Made by a program: the position numbers and the translations under genes. Source: an uncultured Siphonobacter sp. (GTDB lineage: Bacteria; Bacteroidota; Bacteroidia; Cytophagales; Spirosomataceae). From it: a stretch of 64,000 nt of DNA. The notes under the pieces were generated by a model. It ran no database searches. It worked only from the letters and a program-made list of their open reading frames with translations, and had not been told where the DNA came from. Positions 35,548 through 43,788 of this stretch are shown here, in pieces. Location of the stretch: contig CAJYIW010000002.1 of the NCBI GenBank assembly GCA_913775095.1, positions 558,001-622,000 of the forward strand, written 5' to 3'. The first letter of the stretch is position 1. Every line of letters begins with the position of its first letter.

Positions 35548-36624
35548 ATGCCTCTAGAACGTCTTAAACTTATACTGGTACTGCTGGCTATGCTAAGTAC
35601 CTCTTCACTGACCTGGGCTCAGTCGGACACCACGCTGGTAATCAAAGCCATTGCCGGGTTACAGTATGACCCGCCCCGAATTCAGATCAAACCCAACACC
35701 CGGGTAACGATTGTGCTGGAAAATTACGATGATATGGCTCATAATCTGGTGATTACGAAAGCCGGCATGCGTCAAACGGTGGTGGAACAGGCCCTGAAAG
35801 TACCTTCGGAAAAAAATTACGTCCCTGAAACGCCTCTGGTCATTGCGGCGACTAAAATCGTAGCTCCCGGTAACTCCGAAAAAATCTCTTTCACGGTCGG
35901 AGAGGGCATCTACTCGTACGTCTGTACCTATCCCGGTCATGGCTTTGTGATGTACGGAGCCTTGTATGCTATGAACGCCAAGTTGCCTCCCCTGGAGCTT
36001 GACCCGCACGTGGCTCAGATTGTCAAGGATAAAGTAGCGGGTCAGCGGGTAGGGCCACACGCCTTTCCGCTGGAATACCCTTTATTGTATCGCACCTGGA
36101 TTTCCGGGGCCAGTCCCGCCGCTATTGTGGTCAGCTTCGACGGGAACAGTTCGTACTGCTGGGATGCGGGCCAGTGCCGGCTGCGGTACGCCTGGACGGG
36201 TGGCTTCGTGGATAATTCAGAGCAGTGGTATTCCAAAGGAGATAAGTTTACCAAAGTTGTTGGAGAGGTGTACTGGAAGGAAGATTCCCTCAACTATCCC
36301 ATTCGGGTAGGGACGCCCGAGCATACGCCGGTGGTTAAATTCCTGGGGTATAAATTAAAAAACCGCTTACCGACGTTCCGATACCTGGTCGATGGAATTG
36401 AGATCCACGAAACGTTACGTACCCTGCCCGGTGAGATCGGGATTATGCGTGACTTTCAGGTAGTAAAAAATCCGGCTCAGAAGAAGATCTATTACAAAAC
36501 CGGAACGTACAGCCATACCACGTATCAACCGAAATTTTTAAAGGCAGATCCGGTCAATCGGGAGACCTACGTCATGAATCCCGGCAGTACCCGTTTTTCA
36601 GTTACCATTAAACCCAACTCTTAA
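35548..36624 (+). CDS. Cupredoxin (azurin/auracyanin-like) fused to a C-terminal domain of unknown function
   Basis: 358 residues with a Sec signal (ends TWAQ). Residues 27-140 are a blue-copper domain with ligands H65 (MAHNL), C126 and H131 (CTYPGHG) and M135. Residues about 165-358 form a second domain (YCWDAGQCRLRYAWTGGF, IRVGTPEHTPVVKFLGYKL, FRYLVDGIEIHETL) of a kind I recall fused to haem or dehydrogenase proteins in Bacteroidota and Planctomycetes. It ends 2 bp before the beta-propeller gene, so the two are surely co-transcribed. It is probably the electron acceptor of that protein. Confidence 0.8.
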   Translation: MPLERLKLILVLLAMLSTSSLTWAQSDTTLVIKAIAGLQYDPPRIQIKPNTRVTIVLENYDDMAHNLVITKAGMRQTVVEQALKVPSEKNYVPETPLVIAATKIVAPGNSEKISFTVGEGIYSYVCTYPGHGFVMYGALYAMNAKLPPLELDPHVAQIVKDKVAGQRVGPHAFPLEYPLLYRTWISGASPAAIVVSFDGNSSYCWDAGQCRLRYAWTGGFVDNSEQWYSKGDKFTKVVGEVYWKEDSLNYPIRVGTPEHTPVVKFLGYKLKNRLPTFRYLVDGIEIHETLRTLPGEIGIMRDFQVVKNPAQKKIYYKTGTYSHTTYQPKFLKADPVNRETYVMNPGSTRFSVTIKPNS

Positions 36625-36626
36625 TC

Positions 36627-38117
36627 ATGCGAAACCTCATTACCCTCGCCATTAGTCTGGGTTTGGTAACGAAAGCAATGGCTCAGGATCACAGTCATCA
36701 CATGTCTAGTCCGGCTGCTGCGGGTGACACGGCCTACGTGGCTGAAAATATTCCGCTTCCGGTAGGATTAAAAGGAGAAGTGGGGGCTATTGACTTTCTT
36801 CCGGATGGCCGTCTGGTCGCTACTTTTCACCGGGGTGAGTTATATTTCTACACTCCCAAAACCAAAGAATGGAAACTTTTTGCGGAAGGAATCCACGATG
36901 CTCTGGGGCTGATGGCCATTTCTCCGAAAGAAGTGCTGGTATTACAGCGGGCCGAACTGACCCGAATCCGGGACACGGACGGCGATGGGAAAGCGGATGA
37001 TTTCAGCACCGTAACCGACGATTTCGGCATTTCCGGTAATTACCACGAATTCAACTTCGGCCCGGTAAAGGATAAAGAAGGAAATATCTACATTGCTCTC
37101 AACACAGCTTCCAACGGGGCCGGCATTCGCCCCGAAGTTCGCGGAGAGTATAACGCCCTGGGTCGCCCGGGTCGGATGTATTCCTGTGTACCGTATCGCG
37201 GCTGGGTCATGAAGCTGACGAAGGATGGTAAATTGCATCCCTATGCTCTGGGCTTTCGTTCCCCCAATACACTGGCTTTTGATGCCGCAGGACGTTTGTT
37301 AGTGAATGATAATCAGGGCGACTGGCTGGGAACCAGCAAAATGTACGTGGTAAAGCCCGGTAAATTCTACGGGCATCCCTCCAGTCTGGTCTGGAAAAAG
37401 GATTTTCCCAAAATCGATCCATTAACCCTAACCGTAGAAACACTCGATTCCATGCGGACCCGCGAGTCGGTGGCTTTTCCACACGGATACATCGCCAATT
37501 CCGTCACGCAGCCTATCGTGGATCGAACGCAGGGCAAATTTGGGCCTTTCATCAATCAGACCTTTGTGGGGGACATGGACCATCGCTATCTGATGCGGGT
37601 GCTGCTGGAAGAAGTCGGGGGTGAAACGCAGGGAGCCTGCCTTCCCGTGCATATTCAGGGCATGAGAGTAGGAAATAACCGCTTTGCTTTTGCTCCGGAT
37701 GGTAGTTTATGGGTAGGGCAGACGGATCGCGGCTGGGTGGGTAGTGAAGGCATTCAGCGGATTCACTGGAATGGTAAAACTCCCCTGGATATCATGGATT
37801 TCAAATTAACCAAAACTGGTTTCGATCTGACGTTTACCAAACCTCTGGATCCCAAAATTGCCAGAGAAATCAGTCAATACGCCGTGAAGCGTTTCTATTA
37901 CGAATACCACAAGCAATACGGTTCAAAGAAATTTGACGAAACACCCGTAGCCATAAAACAGGTCAATCAATCCGCTGATGGGAAAAAGATTTCGATTGAG
38001 CTGGAAGACCTGCAACCGGGTTTTATCTACGAATTCCGCCTCGGCGACTTGAAAGCCCAAACGGGCGAGCCGCTGCTAAGCCGCTGGGTTTGTTATACGT
38101 TGAATCATTTGAAATAG
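36627..38117 (+). CDS. PQQ-dehydrogenase-like beta-propeller protein
   Basis: 496 residues with a Sec signal (ends AMAQ) and a His/Met-rich start (DHSHHMSS) that might bind copper. The body is a six-bladed propeller of the soluble glucose/sorbosone dehydrogenase-like or 'membrane-bound dehydrogenase' type: GAIDFLPDGRLVATFHRGEL, RDTDGDGKADDF, YALGFRSPNTLAFDAAGRLLVNDNQGDW, and RFAFAPDGSLWVGQTDRGW. The last 110 residues form a small beta domain. Paired with the cupredoxin gene 2 bp upstream. The substrate, and whether PQQ is bound, are not clear from sequence. Confidence 0.75.
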   Translation: MRNLITLAISLGLVTKAMAQDHSHHMSSPAAAGDTAYVAENIPLPVGLKGEVGAIDFLPDGRLVATFHRGELYFYTPKTKEWKLFAEGIHDALGLMAISPKEVLVLQRAELTRIRDTDGDGKADDFSTVTDDFGISGNYHEFNFGPVKDKEGNIYIALNTASNGAGIRPEVRGEYNALGRPGRMYSCVPYRGWVMKLTKDGKLHPYALGFRSPNTLAFDAAGRLLVNDNQGDWLGTSKMYVVKPGKFYGHPSSLVWKKDFPKIDPLTLTVETLDSMRTRESVAFPHGYIANSVTQPIVDRTQGKFGPFINQTFVGDMDHRYLMRVLLEEVGGETQGACLPVHIQGMRVGNNRFAFAPDGSLWVGQTDRGWVGSEGIQRIHWNGKTPLDIMDFKLTKTGFDLTFTKPLDPKIAREISQYAVKRFYYEYHKQYGSKKFDETPVAIKQVNQSADGKKISIELEDLQPGFIYEFRLGDLKAQTGEPLLSRWVCYTLNHLK

Positions 38118-38147
38118 CGTTGTTAGTTTTTCGTTGATGGTTAGTAG

Positions 38148-38180
38148 AAAGAGCCTCGGGTGTAAGCCTGAGGCTCTTTT
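38148..38180 (+). terminator. Terminator of the cupredoxin/propeller operon
   Basis: AAAGAGCCTC / GAGGCTCTTT stem (38148-38157 with 38170-38179), then T-rich. Confidence 0.8.
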
Positions 38181-38276
38181 ATATTTGTTTTCCCGAACGA
38201 AGGGCGATAGCCTGATAAGATGATAAATTATTCTGAATGATCATCCGGAGGCACAAAGTATAATTAATCATAAATA

Positions 38277-38311
38277 AAAAGACCCCGAAAGCTAACCTTT
38301 CGGGGTCTTTT
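38277..38311 (-). terminator. Terminator of the exbB-exbD operon
   Basis: Perfect 15-bp stem AAAAGACCCCGAAAG / CTTTCGGGGTCTTTT with loop ctaac; bidirectional in form. Confidence 0.9.
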
Positions 38312-38327
38312 ACTGAGGGTGTGTTCC

Positions 38328-38744
38328 TTACTTCGAGCTGGTGGCAGCGGGTTTGGCCGAAGTAGCTAACACTAGTTTGGCTCCTACTTTGGCCGTGACG
38401 TCAGCTACGTCAACCAGATCCTGAACGGAACTGGTTTTTTCGATACGTACCAGCACGACGGGAGCTTCCTGTCCTTCCGCCCGACTTTGCAGGGCACTTT
38501 CAAGCTCCGCTAAGCCGACGATCTGGCCTTCTACGTTATACTGCTGATCCGGCATAACCGACAGGTTGATTACCTGAGAAGGCGTGGAAGGAGCCGTAGA
38601 TGATTGGGGCAGCAACATCTGCATGGCCGAAGGGCTTGCCAGCGTCGCAATCATCAAAAAGAAAATCAGTAAGAAAAATAAGATATCCGACAGCGAAGCA
38701 GCCTCAATATGCCCCTTATGCCGGTTACGACGTTGTATTTTCAT
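38328..38744 (-). CDS. exbD: ExbD-type biopolymer transport protein
   Basis: 138 residues from the ATG at 38744. One membrane helix near the N-terminus (SDILFFLLIFFLMIATLA), with the conserved Asp of the proton channel in SLSDILFF, then a periplasmic domain (VINLSVMPDQQYNVEGQIVGLAELESAL). With ExbB it forms the proton-driven motor that energises TonB or Tol-like partners. A longer frame up to 38816 runs through an intergenic G/T-rich repeat and is rejected. No tonB gene is adjacent. Confidence 0.88.
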   Translation of the reverse strand: MKIQRRNRHKGHIEAASLSDILFFLLIFFLMIATLASPSAMQMLLPQSSTAPSTPSQVINLSVMPDQQYNVEGQIVGLAELESALQSRAEGQEAPVVLVRIEKTSSVQDLVDVADVTAKVGAKLVLATSAKPAATSSK

Positions 38745-38756
38745 GAGAATATGTTT

Positions 38757-38820
38757 AGAGTTTTGGGTTTTGAGTTTGGTGTTGCGAGTTCTTTTACTGC
38801 AAACACTAAACCCCAAACGC
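38757..38820. repeat. G/T-rich intergenic repeat between exbB and exbD
   Basis: ttttgggttttgagttt at about 38760-38777, then an inverted, related stretch caaacactaaaccccaaacg (about 38800-38819). It belongs to the same dispersed family as 1447-1463, 26143-26281 and 49762-49785. Confidence 0.7.
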
Positions 38821-38827
38821 TAAACTC

Positions 38828-39520
38828 TTATGCTGAGACTGGTTGGTAAAGAACGTCCAGAAACTGATTCGTGGCGGCTTGCAGGCGGGCAACGGCCCGG
38901 TCTACCATACCATTCAGAATCGTTAGCAGGATGTATGCCAGAATACCCACGGCCAGACCCGAGGCCGACGTAATCATTTTCTCATAAATACCACCTGAGA
39001 TCGTACCGATGCTCAGGTTATTGGAAACGGAAATATCGTGGAAGGCCCGAATCATCCCGGCTACGGTTCCGAGGAAGCCGAACATCGGAGCAATGGCAGC
39101 TACGGTACCCAGCAGACCCAGGTTTTTTTCCATGTAGGAAAGTTCCAGCTGAGCCGTGTTACCCATGGCCTGTTCAATTTGTGGAATAGGCGTTCCAATG
39201 CGGGACAGCCCTTTTTCCAGCACGCGGGAAACCGCCGAGCTATCATTCCGGCAAAGCTGACGGGCTGCATTCAGGTTACCCGATTGCACGAGTCCCCAGA
39301 AGCTGGCTTCAAAGGAAGCCCCCAGAGCCGTTGATTTTTTGAGGTATAGCCAGCGTTCCACGAAGAGATAAATCGTAACGAAAAGCAATACCGCAATGGG
39401 AATCATAATCCAGCCACCGGCAGCAAGCAAATCAAGAAGGCTAATCGATTTTTCGGCACCCGCCGCTACCGGAGTAGCAGCAGTCGAATCAGGAGTTACG
39501 GAAAGAGTCTGTAGCAGCAT
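38828..39520 (-). CDS. exbB: ExbB / MotA-TolQ-ExbB proton channel protein
   Basis: 230 residues from the ATG at 39520 (an in-frame TTG at 39535 is less likely). Three membrane helices: about residues 33-54 (GWIMIPIAVLLFVTIYLFVERW), and the conserved pair GLLGTVAAIAPMFGFLGTVAGMI and ITSASGLAVGILAYILLTI, with the family motif GTVAGMI. It forms the pentameric stator that couples the proton gradient to TonB-dependent uptake or a related process. The exbD gene follows, separated by a G/T-rich repeat. Confidence 0.9.
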   Translation of the reverse strand: MLLQTLSVTPDSTAATPVAAGAEKSISLLDLLAAGGWIMIPIAVLLFVTIYLFVERWLYLKKSTALGASFEASFWGLVQSGNLNAARQLCRNDSSAVSRVLEKGLSRIGTPIPQIEQAMGNTAQLELSYMEKNLGLLGTVAAIAPMFGFLGTVAGMIRAFHDISVSNNLSIGTISGGIYEKMITSASGLAVGILAYILLTILNGMVDRAVARLQAATNQFLDVLYQPVSA

Positions 39521-39698
39521 GCGTACGGAAATCAAATTGGTAGGTTATCAGTTCTTTGTTAAATACGAAAACAGGTGCTTATTCCTTGTATAAAGTTGAA
39601 CTTCAATGCGAAAATACTTTTCTAAAAGCCATTCAGATACGCAATCAGAAAAAACTTTCGCGTTATTGCTCCAGCTACCTAACGGAACCTACGCGATT

Positions 39699-39706
39699 TA
39701 GTTTTG
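39699..39706 (+). promoter_or_regulatory. Possible -7 box upstream of the 39780 lipoprotein gene
   Basis: TAGTTTTG, a perfect TAnnTTTG, 73 bases before the ATG. No good -33 partner is seen. Confidence 0.3.
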
Positions 39707-39779
39707 AATTGGATTTAATTTGTAGGAAGAAGTATTCTGAAAAGAGTATCCCACCTAAACCTTTAAAGAGTAAAATGCG

Positions 39780-40574
39780 ATGAAGCGAATTCAGACGCTT
39801 GCAGTACTAATGCTTGCCGTGGCAGGTCTGGTATCCTGCACCCAGCCGGGCGATCAGTTTGTGAAAAGCTGGAAAACGACGGATGTGGACGTGGAAACGG
39901 TTTCGGGTTTACCCGCGGATACGACCAATGACTTACCGGCGGAATCTTACCTGAATTTCTACCGCGGAGGTCGGGCGGTGTGTTATACAAGACAGGGTAA
40001 TTACCGGATGTTTGACTGGGAGATTTCCGCCGACGAACAGACCATCTATCTGAAGCGGCAGTCGATGGCCTTACCTAATCTGCAATTAAAGGTCCATACC
40101 GTTTTCCCGAATTACTGGTCGGCGAAGTTGCCCGGTCTGGACAGCATCCGGCTTTTCAAATACACCACGGTTTTTACGCATGACGATCACGATTTACTCG
40201 ATCCTAAGCACAATAGCTGGCGTCTGAAGTCCGATCATCGCCTCTCTGACGCTGAATTGAAGACGAAGGTAGGCCAGCACATTCAATACGTTGCGGATTA
40301 CTTCGATGTGGTAATCAAGCGGGAGCAGAAGTATTTTGAGCCTCGGTTTCTGAATCTGCCGTCCCGATTCTATCGGGGAGCTATTGGCGTGCCGACTTTC
40401 GAAGGGACGAAGCCCGAATGGCGACGATTGTTTTACGACGATACGGAAGCCAGAAAAGCCCTCCGATACTACGAAGACGCGTTCAGAAGCTTACGGTCAT
40501 TACCTCCGGAAAAAGATATGGTACGGGGTTTACGCCGTTCATTCAGCAAAATGGCAGAGACCTTCAAGGAATGA
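39780..40574 (+). CDS. Lipoprotein of unknown function
   Basis: 264 residues with lipobox LVSC near residue 20 (MKRIQTLAVLMLAVAGLVSC). The body begins with a lipocalin-like strand set (SYLNFYRGGRAVCYTRQGNYRMFDWEISADEQTIYL). A mid region contains THDDHDLLDPKHN (several His and Asp), and the C-terminal part is helical (TEARKALRYYEDAFRSLRSLPPEKDMV). I do not recognise the family. It stands alone, with about 100 bases before the M16 peptidase gene on the same strand; possible co-transcription. Confidence 0.7.
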   Translation: MKRIQTLAVLMLAVAGLVSCTQPGDQFVKSWKTTDVDVETVSGLPADTTNDLPAESYLNFYRGGRAVCYTRQGNYRMFDWEISADEQTIYLKRQSMALPNLQLKVHTVFPNYWSAKLPGLDSIRLFKYTTVFTHDDHDLLDPKHNSWRLKSDHRLSDAELKTKVGQHIQYVADYFDVVIKREQKYFEPRFLNLPSRFYRGAIGVPTFEGTKPEWRRLFYDDTEARKALRYYEDAFRSLRSLPPEKDMVRGLRRSFSKMAETFKE

Positions 40575-40678
40575 TACCGTTTATCCAAAGTCTTTTTCCA
40601 CTTACAAAGTCCTGTGAGTAATATTACCTAAAACTTTCGTTTATTGCACTACTTAGCAAACTAACCCCTCTATTCAAC

Positions 40679-43474
40679 ATGCGAGTTCGCTCCAGCTTAT
40701 TAATCGGAATGGTCATGATAGCCGTGAATGCGGTGGCTCAGAACCTGAATCAGCCGATTCCGTTTGACCCCCAAACCAAAGTAGGAAAACTACCCAACGG
40801 CCTAACCTATTATATCCGCAAAAATGCCGAACCCCAGAATCGGGCCCACCTGATGCTGGCAGTGAAGGTAGGGTCCATTCAGGAAGAAGATCCGGAGAAC
40901 GGTCTGGCCCACTTTACGGAGCACATGGCCTTCAACGGAACCAAGAGTTTTCCTAAAAACGAACTGGTGAGCTTTCTGCAATCCAACGGAATTAAGTTCG
41001 GAGACGATCTGAATGCCTTCACCAGCTTCGAGCAGACGGTGTATTTCCTGCCCGTGCCGACGGACTCCATGAAAGTTTTCCTGCGGGCTTTTGATATTCT
41101 CGAAGACTGGTCGCACGATCTGACCATGGATGAAGCCGAAATTAATAAAGAACGCGGCGTTATTCTCGAAGAGCTTCGGGGTGGCAAAGGAGCCCAGCAA
41201 CGCATGCGGGATGCTTATTTTCCGGTAATCATGAACGGCTCGAAATGGGGCCAGCGTAACGTCATCGGGACGGAAGAAATTCTGAAAAACTTCACCCCCG
41301 AAACCATCCGTAATTTTTACAAAACCTGGTATCAGCCTCAGAATCAGGCCATCATTGCGGTGGGTGATTTTGACGTGGCTCAGGTGGAGAAAATCATTCA
41401 GGATAAATTTGGAGCGATTCCTGCGGCTACCAATCCGAAGCCCGTGGGCGTATTCCCGATTCCTGATAACAAAGAAACAAAAGTGGCGATTGTGACGGAT
41501 AAGGAACAACCTTATACCATCGTCCAGATTCTGACGCGGTTACCCGAACTGAAGGAAAAAACCTTTGCCGATACCCGCGAGAAAATTAAACGGGCTTTGT
41601 TCAACCAGATGCTGAATAACCGTTTGCAGGAGTTAACGCAGAAAGCCGATCCTCCGTTTCAGTACGGATTCAGCTCAACCAGCAGCTTCCTGGGTAACTA
41701 CGATTCGTACGTGAGCGGTGTCGTAGCCAAAACGGGCGGTATTGAAAAAGGACTGAAAGCGGTTCTGGACGAAAATGCCCGCGTGGCCAAATTTGGCTTT
41801 ACGGCTACCGAGCTGGAACGGGCCAAGCAAAACCTGATGACTTCCACGGAAAAACGCCTCAAGGAGAAAGACAAAACCAAGTCGGAAGCCTTTGCGATGG
41901 AGTACATGAACGACTTCATCAATGACGTGCCTTCGATGGGAACGGAACGTTACGCGGCTTTCGTGAAGGAAGAGTTACCCGGCATCAAACTCGAAGAAAT
42001 TAACGCCTTACCCAAGCAACTGATTTCGAAGGAAAACCGGGCGGTCATCGTCATGGCTCCCGAAAAGGATAAAGCGACCTTACCCAAAGAATCGCAGTTA
42101 CTGGAATGGATTGATAACGCCGGAGCAAACGTAACGGCTTACGTGGACGAAGTCGTATCCAAACCCTTGCTGGCGAGTCAGCCGAAAGCGGGCAAAGTAA
42201 CGGCCGAAAAGCAGATCGCCGAAATTGGAGTAACGGAAATGACCTTGTCGAACGGTGTGAAAGTAGTCCTGAAACCTACCACTTTCAAGAACGATGAAAT
42301 CCTGTTCCGCTCGTACAGTTTCGGAGGAACCTCGCTGTATCCATTAGCCGAAAACCTGAACGCCGATCAGTCCAATGTGATTGCGGCTCAGGGTGGGGTA
42401 GCTGATTTCTCGGCTATTCAGCTGAAGAAATACCTGACGGGTAAAGTAGCCAACGTATCAACCTACGTAGGGGAGACGACCGAAGGCCTGGCGGGATCAT
42501 TCTCACCGAAAGACGCAGAAACGGCTTTCCAGTTAATCTATGCTAATCTCACCGCTCCGCGTAAAGACCCCGAGGTGATTAAGGGTTACCTGGCTAACCT
42601 GAAAGACGAATTACAGCAGAGCTTTGATACTCCCAATCCGGAGGCCGTTTTCAGAGATACGCTTTCTGCCGCTCTGAGCAGTTATAACCCCCGCCGGATG
42701 CCCATGAAGCCCGCCGACGTTGATAAAATTAACGTGGATAAAGCGTTTAACATTTACAAGGAACGTTTCGGCAATGCGGCGGACTTTACTTACTTTTTCG
42801 TGGGTAACTTCAAAGTAGAGGAAATGAAGCCTTTACTGGAAAAGTATCTCGGCGGCTTACCATCCACGGGTAAAAAGGAAATGTATAAAGACCTGAATAT
42901 TCATCCGTTGAAAGGGAAAGTGAACAAGACGGTCTACCGCGGCATCGACGATAAGTCAGCGGCTCGTCTGGTTTATTCCGGCGACTTTGTGTACACGCCC
43001 GAAAACGTCACCAACCTGAGTGCCATCGAGGAAATTCTGAATATCAAACTGATTGAAGAAATCCGTGAGAAGGAAAGCGGCGTGTATTACATCGGGGCCC
43101 AGGCCAGTGCCGAAAAATTACCCAAGCCTCGCTATACGCTCTTGGTAGCCTACGGCACAAACCCTGGTCGTGTGGATGAGTTAGGAGCGAAAACGATCGC
43201 TCTGCTGGAGGAACTCAAGAAAAATGGCCCTTCACAAACGGATGTAGATAAGTTTAAAATCGAAACCAAGCGTCAACTCGAAGTGCAGCAGAAGGAAAAC
43301 CGTTACTGGCTGGGAGAATTACTGTCCAGCTACGAAAACGGCGAAGATCCCAAGGACATTCTGAAAGAAATGAGTCTGGTGGATAAAGTAACGGTAGCTT
43401 CCGTGAAAGCCCTGGCGGCTAAAGTCTTCGGACCTAACCTGATTCAGGTAAAGCTGATGCCCGAGAAGAAGTAG
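40679..43474 (+). CDS. M16 family zinc peptidase (PqqL/insulinase-like), secreted
   Basis: 931 residues with a Sec signal (ends NAVAQ). The inverted zinc motif HFTEH is at about residues 78-82 (GLAHFTEHMAFNGTKSFP), with the distal glutamate about 75 residues on in EINKERGVILEE. Four M16 domains in two halves fit the length; the second half (from about 515) lacks the zinc motif, as is usual. It degrades peptides in a closed chamber in the periplasm. The upstream lipoprotein may be related. A terminator lies at 43649-43688. Confidence 0.92.
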   Translation: MRVRSSLLIGMVMIAVNAVAQNLNQPIPFDPQTKVGKLPNGLTYYIRKNAEPQNRAHLMLAVKVGSIQEEDPENGLAHFTEHMAFNGTKSFPKNELVSFLQSNGIKFGDDLNAFTSFEQTVYFLPVPTDSMKVFLRAFDILEDWSHDLTMDEAEINKERGVILEELRGGKGAQQRMRDAYFPVIMNGSKWGQRNVIGTEEILKNFTPETIRNFYKTWYQPQNQAIIAVGDFDVAQVEKIIQDKFGAIPAATNPKPVGVFPIPDNKETKVAIVTDKEQPYTIVQILTRLPELKEKTFADTREKIKRALFNQMLNNRLQELTQKADPPFQYGFSSTSSFLGNYDSYVSGVVAKTGGIEKGLKAVLDENARVAKFGFTATELERAKQNLMTSTEKRLKEKDKTKSEAFAMEYMNDFINDVPSMGTERYAAFVKEELPGIKLEEINALPKQLISKENRAVIVMAPEKDKATLPKESQLLEWIDNAGANVTAYVDEVVSKPLLASQPKAGKVTAEKQIAEIGVTEMTLSNGVKVVLKPTTFKNDEILFRSYSFGGTSLYPLAENLNADQSNVIAAQGGVADFSAIQLKKYLTGKVANVSTYVGETTEGLAGSFSPKDAETAFQLIYANLTAPRKDPEVIKGYLANLKDELQQSFDTPNPEAVFRDTLSAALSSYNPRRMPMKPADVDKINVDKAFNIYKERFGNAADFTYFFVGNFKVEEMKPLLEKYLGGLPSTGKKEMYKDLNIHPLKGKVNKTVYRGIDDKSAARLVYSGDFVYTPENVTNLSAIEEILNIKLIEEIREKESGVYYIGAQASAEKLPKPRYTLLVAYGTNPGRVDELGAKTIALLEELKKNGPSQTDVDKFKIETKRQLEVQQKENRYWLGELLSSYENGEDPKDILKEMSLVDKVTVASVKALAAKVFGPNLIQVKLMPEKK

Positions 43475-43788
43475 GAGCGTTTGATGCTAACGTTTGAGGA
43501 GTTTGATTGTGTTTGAAGAATAGTTTGAAAAGTGTGATTTGTTGAAAGTAGCTAGTCATACTAAAACGTTATCATACTTCTCAAAACAGCAGTTAACCCT
43601 TTCAAACGAACAATCAAACGCCCCAAATAAAATTCAAACCCGGTAGCGAAGAGCCGAATGGTCGGAAAATTCCGGTTATTCGGCTCTTTATTTTTGGGGG
43701 AATGAGGGTAAAACCGGGCCGGGAACGTCTATTCCGCATAGACTGGCTTATGTTTAAGCCTCAATACCTCTTTACGCACCCAACTGCT
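43475..43788. other. Non-coding gap with terminator
   Basis: Iterated gtttga/tcaaac sequence: GCGTTTGAT (43477-43485) is an inverted repeat of ATCAAACGC (43613-43621). The terminator at 43649-43688 follows. No gene seen; the 29 codons upstream of ATG 43789 that are in frame with the MFS gene cross this terminator and are not coding. Confidence 0.6.
43649..43692 (+). terminator. Terminator of the M16 peptidase gene
   Basis: Stem AAGAGCCGAAT / ATTCGGCTCTT (43649-43659 with 43678-43688), 18-base loop, followed by a T run. Confidence 0.8.

Noticed and set aside
38745-38816. 24-codon N-terminal extension of ExbD
   Set aside because: It reads through the G/T-rich intergenic repeat; the ATG at 38744 gives a normal ExbD N-terminus.
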